A stretch of DNA of 42,176 nt from Chitinophaga pinensis. Lineage in GTDB: Bacteria > Bacteroidota > Bacteroidia > NS11-12g > UBA9320. Where the stretch lies: the NCBI GenBank assembly GCA_945890595.1, contig CAMDCQ010000001.1:1-42176 (forward strand), written 5' to 3'. This document shows positions 7,938 to 16,850 of the stretch, piece by piece. Every line of letters begins with the position of its first letter. Within the stretch, counting starts at the first letter, position 1. The position numbers and the translations under genes were made by a program. Below the pieces are notes generated by a model. It was not told where the DNA came from. It saw only the letters and a list, made by a program, of their open reading frames with translations, and did no database searches.

Positions 7938-8828
7938 ATGAAAAATAACATAGAAAACAAACCCCACGTTAAGATAAAACAGCAACAGCGTATGAAACCA
8001 GATTGGCTTAAGACCCAAATACCTGGAGAAGGACATTATGCTGAAATGCTGAAGTTGGTAAAAGACAATAAATTACACACCATTTGCGAAAGTGGTAAAT
8101 GCCCCAATATTGGGGAATGTTGGGGAGCGGGTACTGCTACTTTTATGATTGGCGGGAATACCTGTACCAGAAGCTGTCAGTTTTGTAATGTTGCTACTGG
8201 CGCTGGCGAGAAACTTGATCCTCTTGAGCCATTTAAGGTTGCACAGTCTATTAATATAATGGGCATAAAACACGCTGTGATAACCAGTGTAGACCGCGAT
8301 GATTTAGAAGATGGAGGAAGTATACATTGGGCTAAAACCGTTACGACCATTAGAGAGTTTAATCCAGAAACTACACTTGAAACCTTGATCCCCGATTTTC
8401 AAGGGAATACAGAGCAGTTAGATCGTATTATTTCTGTTCATCCTGAAATAGTTTCGCACAATATTGAAACGGTAAGACGTCTTACCAAAGAAGTTAGGGT
8501 ACAAGCAAAATATGATAGATCACTCTTTGTACTCTCATATCTTAAAGAGAAAGGTATGAAAACCAAAAGTGGCATTATGTGCGGAATGGGTGAAGCAGAA
8601 GATGAAATTTTGGAAACCATGCACGATTTAAGAAACTCCGGTGTAGGAATCATAACACTTGGTCAATATATGCAACCCACTACACGACATTTAAAAGTAG
8701 CTGAATATGTGCATCCTGACATTTTTGCGATGTACAAAAGAGAAGGTCAGAAAATGGGATTTGACTATATAGAAAGTGGACCACTAGTTCGTTCTAGTTA
8801 CCACGCCGAAAAGCATCTTTCTAAGTAA
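7938..8828 (+). CDS. lipA: Lipoyl synthase
   Basis: LipA is a radical SAM enzyme that inserts two sulfurs into the octanoyl chain on lipoyl domains of 2-oxoacid dehydrogenases and the glycine cleavage H protein. With the start at 7938 the protein has 296 residues. The auxiliary-cluster cysteines are C50, C55 and C61 (CX4CX5C), and the radical SAM cluster is C76, C80 and C83 (CTRSCQFC). The C-terminal RSSYHA supplies the conserved serine ligand. The frame is open to an ATG at 7866, but that adds 24 residues unlike the family, and the -7 box at 7921-7928 sits inside that extension. The gene is monocistronic and convergent with the GT2 gene 9 bases downstream. Confidence 0.96.
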   Translation: MKNNIENKPHVKIKQQQRMKPDWLKTQIPGEGHYAEMLKLVKDNKLHTICESGKCPNIGECWGAGTATFMIGGNTCTRSCQFCNVATGAGEKLDPLEPFKVAQSINIMGIKHAVITSVDRDDLEDGGSIHWAKTVTTIREFNPETTLETLIPDFQGNTEQLDRIISVHPEIVSHNIETVRRLTKEVRVQAKYDRSLFVLSYLKEKGMKTKSGIMCGMGEAEDEILETMHDLRNSGVGIITLGQYMQPTTRHLKVAEYVHPDIFAMYKREGQKMGFDYIESGPLVRSSYHAEKHLSK

Positions 8829-8837
8829 TGATTACTC

Positions 8838-9560
8838 TTATTTTAACGCAGAGATGCGTTTGAAGCGAAGACTTATTACACCAAACAGTGCCTCGCGAAT
8901 AATTCCGCCCGTCATTTTAGATTCTCCGGCGGTTCTATCCGTAAAAATAATGGGGATTTCTTTGATTGTTTTACCCAAGGAATGCGCAGTGTATTTCATT
9001 TCTATTTGAAATGCGTAACCTCTAAATTTAATTCTAGACATGTCTATACTACTGAGTAATTCACTGGTATATCCGACAAAACCAGCAGTGGCGTCTGCTA
9101 ATTTCATTTGAGTAAAAAATCGCACATAAGCGGAAGCAAAATAGCTTAATAAAACTCGACTCATAGGCCAGTTTACCACATTTACTACATTACCTACGTA
9201 GCGAGACCCTACCACCATATCGTTATCTGGCTTTTGCAATTCATCATGTAACCGGATTAAATCATCAGGGTTATGTGAAAAATCACAATCCATCTCAAAG
9301 ATATATTCATAATTTCGCTCCAAACACCATTTAAATCCTGCGATGTAAGCTGTTCCTAGTCCATTTTTATTTCCGTTTTCGAGGAGGTTTATTCTGGATT
9401 CGTTTGCCATTCGCTCTTTAACCATTTGAGCAGTGCCGTCTGGAGAATTATCATCAACTACGAGCACATCAAAAACCGTTGATAAAGACATTACTTTGTC
9501 TAACATAGCGAGAATATTTTCCTTCTCGTTATAGGTCGGTATGATAACTATAGGGTTCAA
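8838..9560 (-). CDS. Polyprenol-phosphate mannose synthase-like GT2 glycosyltransferase
   Basis: This GT2 enzyme resembles dolichol/polyprenol-phosphate mannose synthases, which move mannose from GDP-mannose to a lipid carrier at the membrane. The 240-residue product has the nucleotide-binding VVDDNSPDGT at residues 34-43 and the metal-binding DCD at 91-93 (FEMDCDFSHNP). It has no C-terminal membrane segments, as in the short soluble class. The start is a TTG at 9558-9560; no ATG or GTG lies between the upstream stop and the conserved IVIIPTYNE, so TTG is the best choice. The next gene upstream on the same strand (FSA) ends 136 bases away. The sugar and acceptor are inferred from the family only. 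Confidence 0.82.
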   Translation of the reverse strand: MNPIVIIPTYNEKENILAMLDKVMSLSTVFDVLVVDDNSPDGTAQMVKERMANESRINLLENGNKNGLGTAYIAGFKWCLERNYEYIFEMDCDFSHNPDDLIRLHDELQKPDNDMVVGSRYVGNVVNVVNWPMSRVLLSYFASAYVRFFTQMKLADATAGFVGYTSELLSSIDMSRIKFRGYAFQIEMKYTAHSLGKTIKEIPIIFTDRTAGESKMTGGIIREALFGVISLRFKRISALK

Positions 9561-9696
9561 ATTAAGGTGACTGGATTAAATAAGTTCTCTTCTAAAAAAC
9601 GATAAGTCGTATTAGGTAACGAAACAATACTGATATTAATATATTAAATCGGCGGAATATTTATATGAATGAGTGTATTCGTGTTCTCTTAAAAAA

Positions 9697-10353
9697 TCAA
9701 CTATTGGCTTTATTGTGATCGGCCAGAAACTGAGCTAATCCAATATCAGTTAATGGGTGCTTTGCTAGACCTATAATTGCACTAAGTGGGCATGTACATA
9801 CATCTGCTCCAGCTTCTGCCGCTCTTACTATGTGCAAAGGATTTCGAATGGATGCCGCTAGAATTTCTGTTGGGAAACCTTGAATACTATATATATCTGC
9901 GATTTGAGCAATCAGCTCAATACCATCCCATGTCATGTCATCTACTCGACCAATAAATGGAGAAATATAAGTAGCTCCCGCTTTTGCCGCAAGAATGGCT
10001 TGACCTGCAGAGAATACCAGTGTGCAATTTGTTTTTATATCATTATCACTAAACCATCGGATAGCTTTAATACCATCTATGGTCATAGGCACTTTTACTA
10101 CGATATTGGGATGTAGATCTGCCAATTCTTGACCTTCTTTAATCATACCATCATAATCGGTAGCAATAACTTCCGCACTAATATCGCCGTCTACCAACTC
10201 ACAAATAGTTCTGTAGTGTGCCATTACATTATCGTAACCCACAATACCTTCTTTAGCCATAAGTGATGGATTAGTAGTAACACCATCCAGTATTCCAAGT
10301 GCTTGAGCTTCTTTTATTTGCTCCAAGTTCGCAGTATCAACAAAAAATTTCAT
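9697..10353 (-). CDS. fsa: Fructose-6-phosphate aldolase / transaldolase-like protein (TalC/FSA)
   Basis: The 218-residue protein belongs to the small transaldolase family (FSA/TalC), which transfers or cleaves C3 ketol units of sugar phosphates in the cytosol. The Schiff-base lysine is K87 in NIVVKVPMT. The N-terminal MKFFVDTANLEQIKEA and the DGVTTNPSL loop (about residues 23-31) are typical. Whether it acts as an aldolase or a transaldolase cannot be told from the sequence with certainty; in organisms with only this form it can serve the pentose phosphate pathway. A one-mismatch -7 box (TATCTTCG on the minus strand, 10359-10366) ends five bases before the ATG. Confidence 0.9.
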   Translation of the reverse strand: MKFFVDTANLEQIKEAQALGILDGVTTNPSLMAKEGIVGYDNVMAHYRTICELVDGDISAEVIATDYDGMIKEGQELADLHPNIVVKVPMTIDGIKAIRWFSDNDIKTNCTLVFSAGQAILAAKAGATYISPFIGRVDDMTWDGIELIAQIADIYSIQGFPTEILAASIRNPLHIVRAAEAGADVCTCPLSAIIGLAKHPLTDIGLAQFLADHNKANS

Positions 10354-10488
10354 TAGGGCGAAGATATAGTTTTGGTTGGGGAGTTCTCTATTTTACCGCT
10401 ATAAATTTAAAAATAGAAATGACCATAACACCTCAGGTTGGATGCTAAGCAATAGAAGAATAATAAAGTTGAAGTGTAATTTGAGGAT

Positions 10489-10578
10489 AAAAAATGGCTG
10501 ACATCGCACCGCTACAACCTTTTACCCTTGCTGCATTCCTGCCCTGGGGGAGTTCAAAGGGAGCTGGTCGTGTCAGCC
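10489..10578 (-). ncRNA. ffs: Signal recognition particle RNA, small bacterial type
   Basis: The minus strand contains the SRP RNA core around 10524-10551: CCCAGGGCAGGAATGCAGCA, with a GGAA tetraloop closed by GCA/UGC and the Ffh-binding asymmetric loop. The ends pair: GGCTGACA at 10578-10571 with TGTCAGCC at 10503-10496, followed by a run of six T (10494-10489) that can act as terminator. A full -33/-7 promoter lies just upstream with its -7 box ending four bases before the RNA. The RNA works with Ffh and FtsY in co-translational targeting of membrane proteins. The exact ends are inferred from the closing stem and promoter. It occupies most of the 357-base gap between the FSA gene and uvrA; nothing else is evident there. 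Confidence 0.92.
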
Positions 10579-10582
10579 GGCA

Positions 10583-10612
10583 CAAATGTAAGCAGAGATT
10601 TAGGTTCGGCAA
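10583..10612 (-). promoter_or_regulatory. Promoter of the SRP RNA gene
   Basis: On the minus strand, TTG (10612-10610) is followed by 19 bases and TACATTTG (10590-10583). It is a perfect two-box Bacteroidota promoter. The predicted first transcribed base coincides with the 5' end of the SRP RNA closing stem at 10578. Confidence 0.85.
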
Positions 10613-10710
10613 TACATTTATAGTAAATTTTTTGAGAGAATTAGCTTAAAAGTGTTGGAACGAAAATACGAGATGATTTATTGAATTTTGGCAAAGGCAC
10701 GAAACGTGGA

Positions 10711-13536
10711 TTACATTTCTAGCGCTAGATACTTTGCGGTATGACCTATGTCACTTTTTATCACATCTTCTGGCGTCCCAGTTACCAGTATTTGACCTCC
10801 CGCATTGCCACCTTCAGGTCCCACATCAATAATCCAATCTGCTACTTTCACTACGTCCAGATTATGCTCTATAACCAGTACGGTATTACCTAAGTCTACT
10901 AAATTTTGAAGAACACCTATTAATTGTTTTATGTCTTCAAAATGAAGTCCCGTAGTAGGTTCGTCTAGAATATAGAATGTTTGTCCGGTACTTATCTTAC
11001 TTAATTCTGTTGCCAGTTTAACCCGTTGGGCCTCTCCTCCAGAAATCGTAGTACTGCTTTGACCAAGAGTTATATAGCCAAGACCAACATCATTAAGTGC
11101 TTTTACTTTTCTATATATGCTTGGTACCGCTTCAAAGAAACCTACTGCTTCTTCTACGGTCATATCTAGCACATCACTAATACTCTTGTTTTTGTACCGT
11201 ATTTCGAGTGTTTCTCTGTTATACCTTTTCCCTTGACATGTCTCGCATTCTACCAGCACGTCAGGAAGAAAATTCATTTCTATCACTTTTTGTCCGCCGC
11301 CACCGCAGGTTTCACATCTCCCGCCTTTTACATTAAAGCTAAAGCGTCCAGGCTTATAGCCCCTTATTTTTGCCTCACCTATTTCCGAATAGAGTGTTCT
11401 AACATCAGAGAAAAATCCAACATAGGTAGCAGGATTACTTCTAGGCGTTCTGCCAATGGGCGACTGATCGATGGTAATTACCTTATCTATGTACTCTAAA
11501 CCTTTTACTTTATCATAAGGCAAGGGTTTTTTATTGGAATTATATACGTATTCAGAAAGTATAGGATGGAGCGTTTCATTTATCAAACTACTTTTACCGC
11601 TACCTGAAACGCCGGTTACGGCAATCAGTTTGCCTAATGGGAATTCTGCTGTTACATTTTTTAAATTATTACCGGTACAACCGCTTAGCACCAACTTCTT
11701 CCCTGTCCCCTTTCTCCTTTCAGTGGGGATTTCTATTTTTCGCTGACCTCCTAAATAATCAGAAGTGACAGTCCCGTTATTTTTGATGTCTTCCCATTTG
11801 CCCGCTGCGACAATCTCTCCGCCGTTTTTGCCCGCTCCAGGACCAATATCTACCACAAAGTCACTTTCTAAGATCATATCTCTATCGTGTTCCACTACGA
11901 TTACAGAATTGCCAATATCTCTTAATTCCTTAAGCGAATTGATAAGTCGCTTATTATCTCGTTGATGTAAACCTATACTAGGTTCATCTAATATATAAAG
12001 TACTTCTTCTAGTTGAGATCCTATTTGTGTTGCTAGTCGTATTCGTTGTGCCTCTCCTCCACTGAGCGTTTTTGAAGAATTATTTAGTGATAGATAAGAA
12101 AGGCCAACATCCAACAAAAACTTAACGCGCTCACGTATTTCTTTCAAAACTTCAGCCCCAATGGTAAGTTGTCTTTCACTCATGGTTGCCTCAACGGTGG
12201 TAAGCCATTCGTATAGCTCACTAATACTCATATTGCTCAAGTTGGCAATATTTAGTTCTCCAATTTTATATGAAAGCGCTTCTTTATTTAATCTCCCTCC
12301 ATGACAAGTGCGACAAGGCACTACGGTCATAAATTCATCCGCCCATCTACTAAGTGTCCCAAAATCTTTTTCAAAATAGGCCTCCATAAGCGAGGGAACG
12401 ACCCCTTTCCATTGGGTCTCATAAACCTGTTTATAACCCGAACTCCCTTTATATTCAACCTCAAATTTTTCTTCAGAACCATGAAGAATAATATTTAATA
12501 TCTCTCTATCCATCTCTGCTAATGGTTTAGACATATTAAACTTCAACTTTTTGCTCATTGCTTTTAGTTGCGTAAAGGTCCAATTATCTTTAACCTCACC
12601 CAAAGGAGCTAATCCCCCTTTATTTATACTTAATTTTGGGTTTGGTATAAGATCCTTTTCAAGTACATCAGATGAGGTTCCTAATCCGTCGCATGCAGTG
12701 CAAGCGCCATAAGGTGAGTTAAACGAAAAAAGATTAGGTTGGGCTTCATTGTAAGAAAGACCTGTTTCCACATCCATCAAGTACTTACTAAAGTGAGTGA
12801 GTTCTTTGGTCTCTGGATTTAAAACACTAACCACTCCTTTGCCCATTTTAATGGCTGCCCGTATGGAATCTGTAACTCTTAGGCTTCCTGCATCTTCAGG
12901 GCTAATGCGATCTATCACTAAGTCGATATCATGGATTTTATATCGATCTAGCTGCATGCCCGGCTCAATATCCAAAAGCTCGCCATCCACCCAAACTTTT
13001 GTATACCCTCTTTTTCGATACTGCTCAAAAATTTCTCTGTAATGTCCTTTTCTACCTTTGATTAAAGGTGCTAGAATCATCATTTTTTGAACCGCGAATT
13101 TCTCGTTTACAGCATTAATAATTTCTTGCTCCGTAAAGCTCTTCATTCTATTTCCACTGAGATAAGAATAGGCTTCACCCGCTCGGGCAAAAAGTAATCT
13201 CAAGAAATCATAAACCTCGGTAATTGTTCCCACAGTACTTCGGGGGTTCTTGCTTACGGTTTTTTGCTCTATGGCTATGACAGGACTTAACCCTTCGATT
13301 TTATCTACATCGGGTCGCTTCATATCGCCAACGAATTGACGTGCATAAGCTGAAAAAGTATCCATATACCTCCGCTGCCCTTCGGCAAAAATAGTATCGA
13401 ACGCTAGACTAGACTTGCCGCTGCCACTGAGTCCAGTGAAAACTACTAGTTTGTGACGCGGTATCTCTAAATCTACATTCTTCAGATTGTGCTCGCGTGC
13501 ACCTATTATTTTTATGGAATCTTGCTCGTTGATGAT
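10711..13536 (-). CDS. uvrA: Excinuclease ABC subunit A, apparent non-AUG start
   Basis: UvrA is the damage-sensing ATPase of nucleotide excision repair and hands lesions to UvrB. Both ABC domains are complete: Walker A GLSGSGKSS near 13418-13444 and GVSGSGKSS in the C-terminal half, plus signatures LSGGEAQRIRLA and ISGGEAQRVKLA. Zinc-finger pairs CTAC, CRTC, CETC and CETC are present. The first in-frame ATG (13363-13365) lies after the first Walker A, in QRRYMDTFSAYARQF. The frame is open upstream to a stop at 13585-13587 and encodes the family N-terminus (SIKIIGAREHNLKNV), yet it holds no ATG, GTG or TTG. Candidate starts are ATC at 13534-13536 or ACG at 13537-13539; I use ATC, giving about 941 residues. 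A one-mismatch -7 box (TACCTTCG, 13563-13556) fits this start. Confidence 0.9.
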   Translation of the reverse strand: MINEQDSIKIIGAREHNLKNVDLEIPRHKLVVFTGLSGSGKSSLAFDTIFAEGQRRYMDTFSAYARQFVGDMKRPDVDKIEGLSPVIAIEQKTVSKNPRSTVGTITEVYDFLRLLFARAGEAYSYLSGNRMKSFTEQEIINAVNEKFAVQKMMILAPLIKGRKGHYREIFEQYRKRGYTKVWVDGELLDIEPGMQLDRYKIHDIDLVIDRISPEDAGSLRVTDSIRAAIKMGKGVVSVLNPETKELTHFSKYLMDVETGLSYNEAQPNLFSFNSPYGACTACDGLGTSSDVLEKDLIPNPKLSINKGGLAPLGEVKDNWTFTQLKAMSKKLKFNMSKPLAEMDREILNIILHGSEEKFEVEYKGSSGYKQVYETQWKGVVPSLMEAYFEKDFGTLSRWADEFMTVVPCRTCHGGRLNKEALSYKIGELNIANLSNMSISELYEWLTTVEATMSERQLTIGAEVLKEIRERVKFLLDVGLSYLSLNNSSKTLSGGEAQRIRLATQIGSQLEEVLYILDEPSIGLHQRDNKRLINSLKELRDIGNSVIVVEHDRDMILESDFVVDIGPGAGKNGGEIVAAGKWEDIKNNGTVTSDYLGGQRKIEIPTERRKGTGKKLVLSGCTGNNLKNVTAEFPLGKLIAVTGVSGSGKSSLINETLHPILSEYVYNSNKKPLPYDKVKGLEYIDKVITIDQSPIGRTPRSNPATYVGFFSDVRTLYSEIGEAKIRGYKPGRFSFNVKGGRCETCGGGGQKVIEMNFLPDVLVECETCQGKRYNRETLEIRYKNKSISDVLDMTVEEAVGFFEAVPSIYRKVKALNDVGLGYITLGQSSTTISGGEAQRVKLATELSKISTGQTFYILDEPTTGLHFEDIKQLIGVLQNLVDLGNTVLVIEHNLDVVKVADWIIDVGPEGGNAGGQILVTGTPEDVIKSDIGHTAKYLALEM

Positions 13537-13700
13537 CGTATTTTTTAGAAGTCTGCGAAGGTACTTATTCTTCCGGTATGACGATTAAAGGATTATAAAA
13601 TAGTTATGGCATGTATGCACGACAAAAAAGAAGCCTTGATCAGAATTCTTTTTACTCAACTAAACGTCAGTATTCGACAAGTAATTGCTTTTTGACTGAC

Positions 13701-16472
13701 TTACATTACCACATTTACTATTCTTCCAGGCACCACAATTATCTTCTTAGGTGCTTGACCATCTAACCATTTTTGTACGGTTTCGTCTGCCAATACATTT
13801 TTCTCAATTTCTTCCTTGCTCATATCCAGCGGAAACTCCAAGTTCGTTCTTGTTTTACCATTTATAGATATAGGATAAAGCTTGGTGCTTTCCACCAACT
13901 TGCTCGCATCATAATCTGGCCACTTGGCATCTGCTATAAATCCTTCGTTACCTAAAGCTGACCATAGTTCTTCTGTGATATGTGGTGCAAAAGGAGCTAA
14001 TAAAACCAAAATTTGATCCAGTATTTCTTTGCTTCGGCAGTTCTGTGCGCCTAATTCATTGATGCAAATCATAAACTGAGCTACCGACGTGTTGAACGAG
14101 AAGCTATCGATATCATCGCTGATCTTCTTTATAGTTTTATGCAATGTTTTAACAGACTCCGCGCTTGGTGCTTCGGTGTTCCAAATTATATTTCCGTCTG
14201 TGTCAAAGAATAAGGCCCAAAGTTTTTTCAAAAATCGGTACGTACCGTCTATTCCTTTGGTACTCCAAGGCTTACTATCTTCCAGTGGGCCCAGAAACAT
14301 TTCATACAATCTAAGTGTATCTGCACCGTATTCTTCGCACACATCATCGGGGTTTACGACGTTAAACTTAGACTTAGACATTTTCTCCACTTGTGTTTTG
14401 AGATGAATAAGATTGTCTTTATCCGCTACTTTAGAAAAATCTATCTTCTCAAATCGATTATCCAAGGTTTGAAGTTCTATAAATTTATCCTGAGACAATG
14501 TCGCATCCTTACTTGCTAAATTTACGGGCACATGCAATTCCACGCCATTAGCTTCTAAAATCATGCTTTCCCCTTGTATCATCCCTTGATTTACCAATTT
14601 CTTAAACGGCTCGTCAAATGATATAAATTCTTTATCGAACAAGAATTTTGTCCAAAATCTACTATAGAGTAAATGGCCAGTTGCATGCTCTGTTCCTCCG
14701 ATATATAAGTCTACTTGATTCCAATATTCCAAACTTTCTTTCCCGGCAAATTCAGTATTGTTATTGGGATCCATATACCGAAGAAAATACCAGCTACTAC
14801 CTGCGTATCCTGGCATGGTATCCGTTTCTCTTCTGCCATTTAAGGTATTGACCCAAGCTTCGTTATTGGCGAGTGGACTCTCTCCTGTTCCTTTTGCTTC
14901 ATAACTATCCACAGGGGGCAGCTCCACAGGTAGCTCATTAATTACCGTAGGCACACCATCTCGGTGTATAATGGGGAATGGTTCACCCCAATAACGTTGA
15001 CGACTATAACCCGCATCACGCAGCTTATAATTTATTTTTTGAGTGCCAAAACCACGCTCTTCCGCCAACTGTATAATGGCACGCATCCCTTCCTTTACAG
15101 TAAGTCGGTCAAAGTTCTCACTGTTCATTAATCGCCCTTCTTTGGCATCGTATGGCAATTGGATATCGTCATTAGGAGCAGAATTCATTGATTCTACCAC
15201 TTGTATTATTTCCAAATCAAACTTCTGAGCGAAGGCATAATCTCGTTCATCATGAGCAGGAACTGCCATGATTGCGCCAGTCCCATATCCGCTCAAGACA
15301 TACTCAGAAATGTAAATGGGAAGTTTTTTGTGTGTAAATGGATGAATAGCAAAAGCTCCTGTAAAAATACCACTTACCGTTTTATCCTTTTTACGCTCTA
15401 ACTCCGATTTATTATTGGCAATTTCCGCATAGGCTTCTGTCTCTTGTCGCTGTGCCGCAGTTGTAATTTTTTGGACTAACTCGTGGTCTGGCGCAAGGAC
15501 CATAAACGTGCAGCCGAAGATGGTATCTGGTCGTGTAGTAAATACCTCAATAGCTTGCGATGTATTCTGACTTGCTCCTTCAACCTGATCATTAACAACC
15601 GTAAATGATATAGATGCCCCTTCACTTCTGCCTATCCAATTACGTTGTGTCTCTTTTATACTGTCGCTCCAATCTATTCTATTTAGTCCTTCGATCAATC
15701 GGTCTGCATATGCCGTAATTCGCAGGTACCATTGCTTCATTATCTTTTGAGTCACTGGATAGCCGCCCCGTTCAGAAAGACCATTTTTAACCTCATCATT
15801 AGCCAATACCGTTCCAAGCTCTTCGCACCAATTAACCGTAGTTTCTTTTTGAAATGCTAACCTGTAGCATTGTAAAACGACCTCTTTCTCTTGCTTTGTT
15901 TTTCGTTCCCAATCTTCTGCAGTAAAATTTACTAATTCATCTCCTGCATGTTGAACGTTTACATTCCCTTCATTTTCAAAAATAGTAATAAGCGCATTTA
16001 TACTTTCTGCCTTCTCAGTTTTTGCATTGTACCAGGACTCAAAAAGTTGGATAAATATCCATTGAGTCCATTTATAATAAGACGGATCTGTAGTCCTTAC
16101 TTCTCTGTCCCAATCATAGCAAAATCCTATTCTATTTAACTGTTCTTTGTAGCGCGCCAAATTTTCTTCTGTGGTAATCGCTGGATGTTGGCCCGTTTGA
16201 ATAGCGTATTGCTCGGCCGGCAAACCAAATGCATCAAAACCCATCGGGTGAAGTACATTAAACCCATTCAATCTCTTATAACGAGCAACGATATCAGACG
16301 CTATATATCCTAGTGGATGACCAACGTGCAATCCGGCTCCACTTGGATACGGGAACATATCCAAAGCATAATATTTAGGTTTACGATGGTCTAAAGTTGT
16401 TTTATAAATTTGCTTAGCAGACCATTCCGCTTGCCACTTAGCTTCTACTGATTTAAAATCGTATGAACTCAT
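13701..16472 (-). CDS. leuS: Leucyl-tRNA synthetase
   Basis: LeuRS charges tRNA-Leu in the cytosol and edits mischarged tRNA through its CP1 domain. The 923-residue protein has the class I HIGH motif as HVGH at residues 49-52, within MFPYPSGAGLHVGHPLGY. It has the editing-domain segment TTRPDTIFGCTF and the conserved GTGAIMAVPAHDERD, the QRYWGEPFP segment, and KMSKS in VEKMSKSKFNVVNPDD. Length is normal for the bacterial enzyme. The ATG at 16472 is preceded by a perfect TACATTTG box ending 21 bases upstream. Around residues 130-210 there is an insertion after YYKWTQWIF, common in Bacteroidota LeuRS. No operon partner is visible. Confidence 0.97.
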   Translation of the reverse strand: MSSYDFKSVEAKWQAEWSAKQIYKTTLDHRKPKYYALDMFPYPSGAGLHVGHPLGYIASDIVARYKRLNGFNVLHPMGFDAFGLPAEQYAIQTGQHPAITTEENLARYKEQLNRIGFCYDWDREVRTTDPSYYKWTQWIFIQLFESWYNAKTEKAESINALITIFENEGNVNVQHAGDELVNFTAEDWERKTKQEKEVVLQCYRLAFQKETTVNWCEELGTVLANDEVKNGLSERGGYPVTQKIMKQWYLRITAYADRLIEGLNRIDWSDSIKETQRNWIGRSEGASISFTVVNDQVEGASQNTSQAIEVFTTRPDTIFGCTFMVLAPDHELVQKITTAAQRQETEAYAEIANNKSELERKKDKTVSGIFTGAFAIHPFTHKKLPIYISEYVLSGYGTGAIMAVPAHDERDYAFAQKFDLEIIQVVESMNSAPNDDIQLPYDAKEGRLMNSENFDRLTVKEGMRAIIQLAEERGFGTQKINYKLRDAGYSRQRYWGEPFPIIHRDGVPTVINELPVELPPVDSYEAKGTGESPLANNEAWVNTLNGRRETDTMPGYAGSSWYFLRYMDPNNNTEFAGKESLEYWNQVDLYIGGTEHATGHLLYSRFWTKFLFDKEFISFDEPFKKLVNQGMIQGESMILEANGVELHVPVNLASKDATLSQDKFIELQTLDNRFEKIDFSKVADKDNLIHLKTQVEKMSKSKFNVVNPDDVCEEYGADTLRLYEMFLGPLEDSKPWSTKGIDGTYRFLKKLWALFFDTDGNIIWNTEAPSAESVKTLHKTIKKISDDIDSFSFNTSVAQFMICINELGAQNCRSKEILDQILVLLAPFAPHITEELWSALGNEGFIADAKWPDYDASKLVESTKLYPISINGKTRTNLEFPLDMSKEEIEKNVLADETVQKWLDGQAPKKIIVVPGRIVNVVM

Positions 16473-16493
16473 TAATTTCTATTGAAAAGTGGG

Positions 16494-16501
16494 CAAATGT
16501 A
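16494..16501 (-). promoter_or_regulatory. -7 promoter box of leuS
   Basis: TACATTTG on the minus strand is a perfect TAnnTTTG match ending 21 bases before the leuS ATG. No -33 TTG is seen at 19-base spacing. Confidence 0.6.
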
Positions 16502-16762
16502 GCAGAACCTAAACTATTTCACGGATATCTTATTGATTTTTGAAATCCATTGAAGCGCTGACACTCTCGATTTTTAAGAGACCAAACACAGACTGTGCAA
16601 AGAATTTTAAAACAGAAGATCACAACTTTTGCACGTGTTTATCGGTACTATTTAAGGTTTGTAAATCTGAATACGATACAACGTAATATGTTTCTATCAC
16701 CCTCAATATGAGTACTATAGAACAACATTTGTCAGAAAAGTAGTAACAAAACATTTTGATGC
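16502..16762. other. Intergenic stretch between divergent leuS and DUF3098 promoters
   Basis: The 378-base gap between leuS and the DUF3098 gene holds a promoter box at each side and the leader hairpins listed separately. In the stretch given here I see no ORF of convincing size, no tRNA-like fold and no repeat. In relatives ftsX often lies just upstream of DUF3098-uppP; I see no trace of it here (that neighbourhood is from memory of related genomes, not checked). Confidence 0.5.
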
Positions 16763-16770
16763 TATTTTTG
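16763..16770 (+). promoter_or_regulatory. -7 promoter box of the DUF3098-uppP unit
   Basis: TATTTTTG is a perfect TAnnTTTG box. It lies 80 bases before the ATG at 16851, so the predicted leader of about 75 bases is the longest of any gene here with such a box. That leader contains the alternative hairpins at 16791-16822. Confidence 0.5.
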
Positions 16771-16790
16771 CGCTTTATTGCTCCGAAAGC

Positions 16791-16822
16791 ATTCTCATTA
16801 CTGAGAACGTCGTCATGAGAAT
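16791..16822 (+). promoter_or_regulatory. Mutually exclusive hairpins in the DUF3098-uppP leader
   Basis: TTCTCA at 16792-16797 can pair with TGAGAA at 16802-16807 across a four-base loop. Alternatively, the longer ATTCTCAT at 16791-16798 can pair perfectly with ATGAGAAT at 16815-16822. The two folds cannot coexist, and no T-run follows. The arrangement looks like a switchable leader structure; that it regulates anything is inference. Confidence 0.4.
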
Positions 16823-16850
16823 TAAAACATAAGTATTTAACAAAAACACA

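Noticed and set aside
13625..13653. AAAAAGAA/TTCTTTTT inverted repeat between leuS and uvrA
   Set aside because: The stem has only one G-C type pair and a long loop; too weak to call a terminator.
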